NCBI GenBank assembly: GCA_019314425.1
Contig: JAFCZI010000109.1
Coordinates: forward strand, 1-10,840
Length of the DNA stretch: 10,840 nt
Reading direction: 5' to 3'
Source: Deltaproteobacteria bacterium
GTDB lineage: Bacteria > Desulfobacterota > DSM-4660 > Desulfatiglandales > Desulfatiglandaceae
Below the pieces are notes generated by a model that was given only the letters and a program-made list of their open reading frames with translations, did not search any database and was not told the origin of the DNA. How positions within the stretch are numbered: position 1 is the stretch's first letter; each line of letters begins with the position of its first letter. Position numbers and translations under genes: made by a program. Below are positions 7,261 to 10,840 of the stretch, piece by piece.

Positions 7261-7741
7261 ATGGAAAAGATAGAAAAATTGTGTTCCGTCACCATCCGCC
7301 TGAAAGTACAGGCGCAATTACCCAAGGGCGAGGCCCAGGATCCCGTACGGCAGGAATTCGAATTTCTTTACGGTGTGGAGCACCAGGTTCCGACCCTCGA
7401 AAAGGCATTGGCGGGGGCCACGGCAGGCCATCAATTCAGTCTGGTGATTCCTCCCGGTGAACTTTATGACGCACATGACCCTGACCTTATCAGGGAAATT
7501 CCCAAAGAAGGGTTGCTTAAGCAACGGGTTCGGGAAGGTCCGTCAGATGAAAATGAGTTCCCTGGTGCAATTTAAAGTGCTTGAAATTAGAGATGATACG
7601 GTCCTTGTTGATTTCAACAAGCCCATGGCCGGTATCTCCGCTCTCATGGAAGGGGAAGTGCTGGCGGTTCGACAGGCCTCTGAAGCGGAAATCTCGAAGG
7701 CCGAGGAAAACCAGCGCAAAAAAGAGATTGGGTGCGGATGA
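7261..7741 (+). pseudogene. SlyD-type FKBP peptidyl-prolyl isomerase, frameshifted
   Basis: Two overlapping frames together make one FKBP/SlyD-like protein of about 160 residues. The first (7261-7575) holds FEFLYGVEHQVPTLEKALAG and IPPGELYDAHDPDLIREIP. After ...KQRVREG (GGT at 7537-7539) similarity continues in the next frame from 7541 as RQMKMSSLVQFKVLEI, then DFNKPMAGI and the C-terminal KKEIGCG. Without correction, translation ends at TAA 7573 and the protein is 104 residues with a foreign tail. From memory, homologues have about three residues between the REG and RQMK motifs, so the simplest cause is an eight-base deletion rather than one extra base; this is inferred. ATG 7547 has GGAAGG eight bases upstream and might restart translation of the C-terminal part. 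A sequencing error or programmed +1 shift cannot be excluded. The second frame's stop overlaps the start of the next gene (ATGA). Confidence 0.78.
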
Positions 7742-8220
7742 AAGATTCAGCCTGCAGAATTTTTATTCATGGGCTGGAAAGCAGCAATCAAGGGACGAAA
7801 TCCGTTTTTTTCCGCGAAATGTTCCCGGATATGATGATTCCCACATTTGTGGGGAGTCTTCCTGAACGGCTCTCAAAGCTTGATGGATTTCTTTCGGGAA
7901 AGTCGGATATCAGGATTGTGGGATCCAGTTTCGGTGGACTCATGGGTGCCCTGTTTGCTATGGAAAACGAAGTCAGGGTCAAACGTCTCATCCTCCTGGC
8001 GCCCGCTATTCACATGATTCATATGGCGCCCGGGAAAATCCGGAAAATTTCTATTCCGGTATGCATTTATCATGGTACCGAGGACGAAGTGATTCCTTTG
8101 AAAGAGGTGGAAAAAGCGGCAGGGGAATTTTTCGAAAATCTGACCTTTCACAACGTATCGGACGACCATTTCCTTCACAAGACATTTACGACCATTGATT
8201 GGGAACACCTTTTGGCGTAG
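7738..8220 (+). CDS. Small alpha/beta hydrolase (YqiA-like size)
   Basis: This is a 160-residue cytosolic alpha/beta hydrolase. Its ATG at 7738 overlaps the stop of the FKBP second frame in an ATGA, so it would normally be translationally coupled to that gene. Motifs in order are HG at residues 11-12 (oxyanion side), the nucleophile elbow GSSFGG (62-67, Ser64), YHGTEDEVIPL with the likely acid Asp116, and DDHFLH with the likely catalytic His144 (His147 is an alternative). The small size and the HGLESS opening resemble the compact UPF0227/YqiA-like esterases; the substrate is unknown. There is little lid sequence between Ser64 and Asp116. Its TAG stop lies inside the left end of the REPIN-like element, so the C-terminus may have been trimmed or fixed by insertion. 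A GTG at 7732 is a poorer start. Confidence 0.82.
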   Translation: MKDSACRIFIHGLESSNQGTKSVFFREMFPDMMIPTFVGSLPERLSKLDGFLSGKSDIRIVGSSFGGLMGALFAMENEVRVKRLILLAPAIHMIHMAPGKIRKISIPVCIYHGTEDEVIPLKEVEKAAGEFFENLTFHNVSDDHFLHKTFTTIDWEHLLA

Positions 8221-8289
8221 GGGCAAACCCTTGTGGTTGCCCTTGGGTTTCTACCCTACATTTCGGGTACCCACAAGGGGCACCCCTAC
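8217..8289. repeat. REPIN-like element: two inverted GTAG-footed hairpins
   Basis: Read inward from each end the element begins with GTAG followed by a short hairpin with the same loop, CTTGT. Left (plus strand): GGGCAAACC, loop, GGTTGCCC, with one bulged A. Right (minus strand): GGGTGCCC, loop, GGGTACCC, with one G/U pair. The stems differ in sequence but keep pairing, so structure rather than sequence is conserved. A 22-base spacer joins them. A GTAG foot beside a hairpin is the mark of bacterial REP sequences mobilised by RAYT/TnpA-REP proteins, and two in inverted orientation form a REPIN. Both end GTAGs contain the TAG stops of the converging neighbours. The structure could also act as a two-way terminator. 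Confidence 0.78.
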
Positions 8290-9029
8290 TTTTCAGGGGC
8301 ATCAAACTGCGAAGCGTACCAGTCCATCTGACGGCAAACCCCCCGAATAATGCGTACCTCTCTTGCCCGCAGGGGAACCCTTGAAAGAAATCGACGAATA
8401 TTCAAGAGCCAGTGTTCGGGGTTCTGGGGGTCCAGAAACCCGATCTTTGAAAGCATTTCCCTCAGATGATCGTACATGCCCTCCAGTTCAAAGCTGTTGG
8501 CCAACCGGGGGACGGGGGCGACCGGGGTTCGATCCGTGGCCAGGAGTAATTCATAACAGACAATGCCCACCGCCTGTGCCAGGTTGAGGGATGAAAAAGA
8601 AGCCGTGGGAATGGTGGCAATGGTGTGGCAAAACCGGAGTTGATCGTTACTAAGCCCCCGGTCCTCGGGTCCAAACAAGATGGCCACTGGATTATCCTGG
8701 GAGATGGGAATCAGCTTTTGCGCAAGGGATCGGGGTTGGACCAGGGCGGGTCTTGAAGCGCCGATACGGGCCGTGGTACCCACCAGATACTGAAAAGGCT
8801 CAAGGGCTTCCCTCAGGTCCTTATGAATATCCATTGAATCCAGCACGTTTGTGGAACTGCCTGTGGCCATTTTAAACATGCGATCATGATCGCAGTTCTT
8901 GGGATCTACCAACACCAGTCGATTTAACCCCATGTTGTGCATGGCGCGGGCTACCGCCCCGATATTTTCAGGAATCTGGGGTTGCACCAGTACGATGGCC
9001 ACGTTTCCAAGGACGACTTGAGATGTCAT
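8286..9029 (-). CDS. trmJ: TrmJ-like tRNA 2'-O-methyltransferase (SPOUT family)
   Basis: This is a 247-residue SAM-dependent RNA methyltransferase of the SpoU/TrmH class, most like TrmJ, which methylates the ribose 2'-OH at position 32 of some tRNAs. Motif 1 is PQIPENIGAVARAMHNMGL (17-35, with Asn22 and Arg28). Motif 2 is FGPEDRGLSN (119-128). Motif 3 is IPTASFSSLNLAQAV (140-154), completing the knotted SAM site. The C-terminal ~80 residues (DHLREMLSKIGF and onward) form the helical extension typical of TrmJ. The start ATG overlaps the stop of the upstream 72-residue gene (ATGA), indicating coupled translation. The TAG stop is supplied by the right end of the REPIN-like element, so the last residues (DAPEK) may differ from relatives. 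The exact target nucleotide is inferred from family only. Confidence 0.92.
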   Translation of the reverse strand: MTSQVVLGNVAIVLVQPQIPENIGAVARAMHNMGLNRLVLVDPKNCDHDRMFKMATGSSTNVLDSMDIHKDLREALEPFQYLVGTTARIGASRPALVQPRSLAQKLIPISQDNPVAILFGPEDRGLSNDQLRFCHTIATIPTASFSSLNLAQAVGIVCYELLLATDRTPVAPVPRLANSFELEGMYDHLREMLSKIGFLDPQNPEHWLLNIRRFLSRVPLRAREVRIIRGVCRQMDWYASQFDAPEK

Positions 9030-9244
9030 TGTTTCAATAACTCGAGGATTTCACTGTTGAGTTCGGCGTTGTCAAAAGAAAACATAGCGCTCCCTTTCCT
9101 GACTTCAAATGAGATCAGCCGACATCCATACTGATCCGCTACGGATTCCAGCATATCCTTGAACTGGCTCGCGTAGGGATGGTCGGGGCTGTCCACTTCC
9201 GATGGAAAGAGATCCACTTCAAAAGACCCTGATGAATTTTTCAT
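9026..9244 (-). CDS. 72-residue acidic protein of unknown function
   Basis: This is a small soluble protein opening MKNSSGSFEVDLFPSEVDSP, with no signal peptide or membrane segment. The middle looks alpha/beta (QFKDMLESVADQYGCRLISF), with one Cys and a C-terminal helix ending LLKQ. I do not recognise the family. The case for a real gene is its placement: its ATG overlaps the stop of the MFS gene upstream (ATGA at 9244-9241) and its TGA overlaps the start of trmJ (ATGA at 9029-9026), so it fills the gap exactly and is probably translated by coupling. It may be a conserved companion of trmJ or of the transporter; nothing in the sequence decides which. Confidence 0.75.
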   Translation of the reverse strand: MKNSSGSFEVDLFPSEVDSPDHPYASQFKDMLESVADQYGCRLISFEVRKGSAMFSFDNAELNSEILELLKQ

Positions 9245-10407
9245 ACCTGATGGCGCCTCCAGAATATAATCGTACCCAGAGCCATGACAATGGCTCCGGA
9301 AAGAAATATGGTTCCGAAATTGAAAAAGTCAAGTAGCAGCCCCCCCAGCAGCGGCCCCGCAAGCATGCCGATGCTGTGCCCCAGGGCAAGGAGGCCCATG
9401 ATAGATCCCATGGAACCCGATTGCCGCCCTTCAATGACGCCGATGGCCATGATGGCGGGCAGGGAGACACCACCTGCCAACCCCAGAACACCATTGATCA
9501 CCATCAGCTGCGCAAAGGAATCCGCATGGTCCAGACAGAGCATGGCGCAGAGTGCCAGAAATCCACCAAAAAGTGTCAGTGACCGTTTGCTGAAACGGTC
9601 TGCGGCATACCCCATGGGGGCCTGGAGCAAACCGCTGATCAGCACATTGATCATGACCACCAGACCGATGGCGGAGCTGGAAAGTCCCAGCCGGGCACTG
9701 GCCAGCAACGGCAAAAAGGCCCATGTGATGCCGATACAGGTTGTAAAACAGGTGCGAAAGACAAAAATGGAAAAGACCGACGGTATTTTGATCAAATCCA
9801 TGTAGCCATCCGGTTTCCCCCCGGCATCGGGGCCGCTACTTTTTTTCACCCGTTCCGCCGGAAGCATGAAAAGGCACAGGAGAAAGCCCACCAGCGTCAG
9901 AATCCCCATCCCCGTGAAAGACGCCTGTATATTGAGCCAGTCCTTAATCAGACCGCCCATCACGGGCCCCGCACTCAGTCCGCCAAAAAGGGAGATGTTG
10001 AACAACCCCATCACACGGCCTTCCTGACCCGACGGTATCATTTCCCCCACATAGGCCTGCGCCACGGGAAGCACCATGGCCGACGCAAATCCCTGGCCCA
10101 GTCGAAGTAAAATTAATGCCTCCACGCTTTTGCTTGCGGCATAGAAAAGGGAGACCAGGAAATAGAGAAAAAGCCCGGTAGTGATAAAAGGTTTTCTCCC
10201 TTTCCGATCTGAAAGCTTTCCAAAGTAGGGAACAAAAAGGGTCCGGGTGAGAGAAAAAGCACCGAAAATCAAGCCGATCTGAAATCCGCCCGCCCCCAGT
10301 TCATGGGCATAAATGGGGAGCAAAGGCGCCACAAATCCCGCTCCCATGGCCGTGACGAAAATGGCGATGAAAAGGGTCGAGAAAATTTTAGTATCGAGTA
10401 CGGCCAT
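9241..10407 (-). CDS. MFS transporter, 12-TM drug/H+ antiporter-like
   Basis: This is a 388-residue inner-membrane transporter of the major facilitator superfamily. Hydrophobicity suggests twelve membrane segments in two six-helix halves, joined by a charged cytoplasmic loop at about residues 190-215 (ERVKKSSGPDAGGKPDG). The MFS motif A is GKLSDRKGRKP (63-73) between TM2 and TM3, and a weaker counterpart, GYAADRFSKRS, sits in the second half. Features such as RLGQGFASAMVLPVAQAYVG match TM4-TM5 of the DHA1 efflux group, but the substrate cannot be told and an uptake role is not excluded. The start at ATG 10407 has only a weak GGG upstream. It is the first gene of the minus-strand chain MFS, 72-residue protein, trmJ, with ATGA overlaps. 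A TTGACA at about 10468-10463 lacks a matching -10, so no promoter is assigned. Confidence 0.9.
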   Translation of the reverse strand: MAVLDTKIFSTLFIAIFVTAMGAGFVAPLLPIYAHELGAGGFQIGLIFGAFSLTRTLFVPYFGKLSDRKGRKPFITTGLFLYFLVSLFYAASKSVEALILLRLGQGFASAMVLPVAQAYVGEMIPSGQEGRVMGLFNISLFGGLSAGPVMGGLIKDWLNIQASFTGMGILTLVGFLLCLFMLPAERVKKSSGPDAGGKPDGYMDLIKIPSVFSIFVFRTCFTTCIGITWAFLPLLASARLGLSSSAIGLVVMINVLISGLLQAPMGYAADRFSKRSLTLFGGFLALCAMLCLDHADSFAQLMVINGVLGLAGGVSLPAIMAIGVIEGRQSGSMGSIMGLLALGHSIGMLAGPLLGGLLLDFFNFGTIFLSGAIVMALGTIIFWRRHQV

Positions 10408-10562
10408 GTTTTCCCATCAATCTTGTCGGTACCCCTCTGCTAACGGCTATACCCTTTCATGTCAAGAACAATCTTAAGGTTTTCATCCTCTGCACTCCTG
10501 GGTTAAGCAAACTTTTCTCGTTGTCATGTCCCCTGCATTACGAACCGCCAGCCTAGCCCCCC

Positions 10563-10840
10563 TATTTGGGGTTTGCCTCCTCCTGATCCTGCTTCAGCAA
10601 TCGGCTTCCACGGAAATAATGGGGGGACAGGGGACGTTTTTCAGCGGTGTATCATGAAACACTTTTGAATCATGACCCAACGTGAGACAGCACCCTTGAT
10701 TGTCTCCATTGGATGGTTTAAGTCCATAATTCCTTTAAATTCCAAATCTTACCTGAAATACCCCCCCCCTATCAGGGAATAAGCCTGATCGAATTTTTTC
10801 TCCGGATGAAGCGGGATCAGGAGGAGGCAAACCCCAAATA
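10563..10840. repeat. Inverted-repeat-bounded non-coding segment (MITE-like), cut by window edge
   Basis: The left arm 10563-10596 and the right arm 10807-10840 are inverted copies of each other, identical at 33 of 34 positions (each contains TTTGCCTCCTCCTGATCC or its complement, with one T/C difference further in). The 210 bases between hold no convincing ORF and no transposase fragment. The right arm stops exactly at the window end, so the repeat probably continues beyond it. Near the left arm is GGGGGGACAGGGGACG (10620-10635), a G-rich motif of the kind often seen in RAYT-linked repeats; that link is from memory and weak. The 155 bases before the left arm (10408-10562) hold the MFS upstream region with nothing clear in it. 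Confidence 0.7.

Noticed and set aside
7537..7575. Selenocysteine or programmed recoding as an explanation of the FKBP frame break
   Set aside because: The frame 1 stop is TAA, not TGA, and the site GGT-C-CGT lacks a slippery run or a downstream hairpin that I can see. A small deletion is simpler, though a +1 shift is not formally excluded.
10457..10486. Nine-codon frame (MKTLRLFLT) with AGGAG upstream in the MFS leader, minus strand, as a leader peptide
   Set aside because: It is very short, has no stalling codons or paired attenuator hairpins, and a good Shine-Dalgarno before an ATG is expected by chance in this much sequence.
10762..10770. Run of C bases as a phase-variation tract
   Set aside because: It is inside a non-coding repeat-bounded segment with no ORF or promoter to switch; a homopolymer length error is also possible.
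1..10840. CRISPR array, tRNA or rRNA gene, phage or defence island
   Set aside because: No spaced direct repeats, cloverleaf sequences, integrase, restriction, toxin or nuclease motifs were found on either strand.

Overview
The window reads as a piece of chromosome from an anaerobic or microaerophilic Gram-negative bacterium. The best guess is a Desulfobacterota (delta-proteobacterial) lineage. That guess rests on protein flavour: a MoxR/CoxE-like pair, a CGGC-domain protein, a COG1237-type metallo-hydrolase, a FeoA/FeoB pair, a degraded crotonase, and a dispersed palindromic intergenic repeat with ends of the form TTGATG...CGTAAAAAG that I associate from memory with Desulfobacteraceae. It is not proven from the sequence. 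No tRNA, rRNA, CRISPR array, transposase or prophage gene is visible.

Layout. (1) 2-1434, plus strand: the 3' end of a MoxR-like AAA ATPase gene followed by its usual partner, a von Willebrand A (CoxE-like) protein with a non-canonical metal site. (2) 1455-1618: a 164-bp imperfect palindrome between convergent genes. (3) 1664-2299, minus strand: a short metallo-beta-lactamase-fold hydrolase, divergent from a plus-strand CGGC-domain gene (2450-2794). (4) 2827-2994, minus strand: a crotonase remnant that keeps its ribosome binding site, its first ~27 codons, its last ~13 codons and its terminator, but has lost everything between. (5) 3247-4041: a divergent inositol-monophosphatase-family gene with a probable TTG start. 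(6) 4157-4198: one end of the same repeat as in (2). (7) 4237-8220, plus strand: feoA-feoB (ferrous iron uptake), greA, a frameshifted SlyD-type FKBP gene and a small alpha/beta hydrolase. (8) 8217-8289: a compact REPIN-like element whose two ends supply the TAG stop codons of the two converging genes. (9) 8286-10407, minus strand: an MFS transporter, a 72-residue protein of unknown function and trmJ, chained by ATGA stop/start overlaps. (10) 10408-10840: non-coding, with a 34-bp inverted repeat whose right arm ends at the window edge.

How the genes fit together. FeoA and FeoB form one functional unit for Fe(II) import, and the MoxR/VWA pair is a chaperone-like module. The remaining genes are mostly housekeeping. 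The unusual content is in small-scale sequence change: two decayed genes (crotonase internal deletion; FKBP frameshift that looks like a short deletion) and at least three families of palindromic intergenic elements. I see no convincing new multi-gene system. The REPIN-like element with both stop codons in its ends and the inverted repeat at the right edge are the most worthwhile follow-ups.
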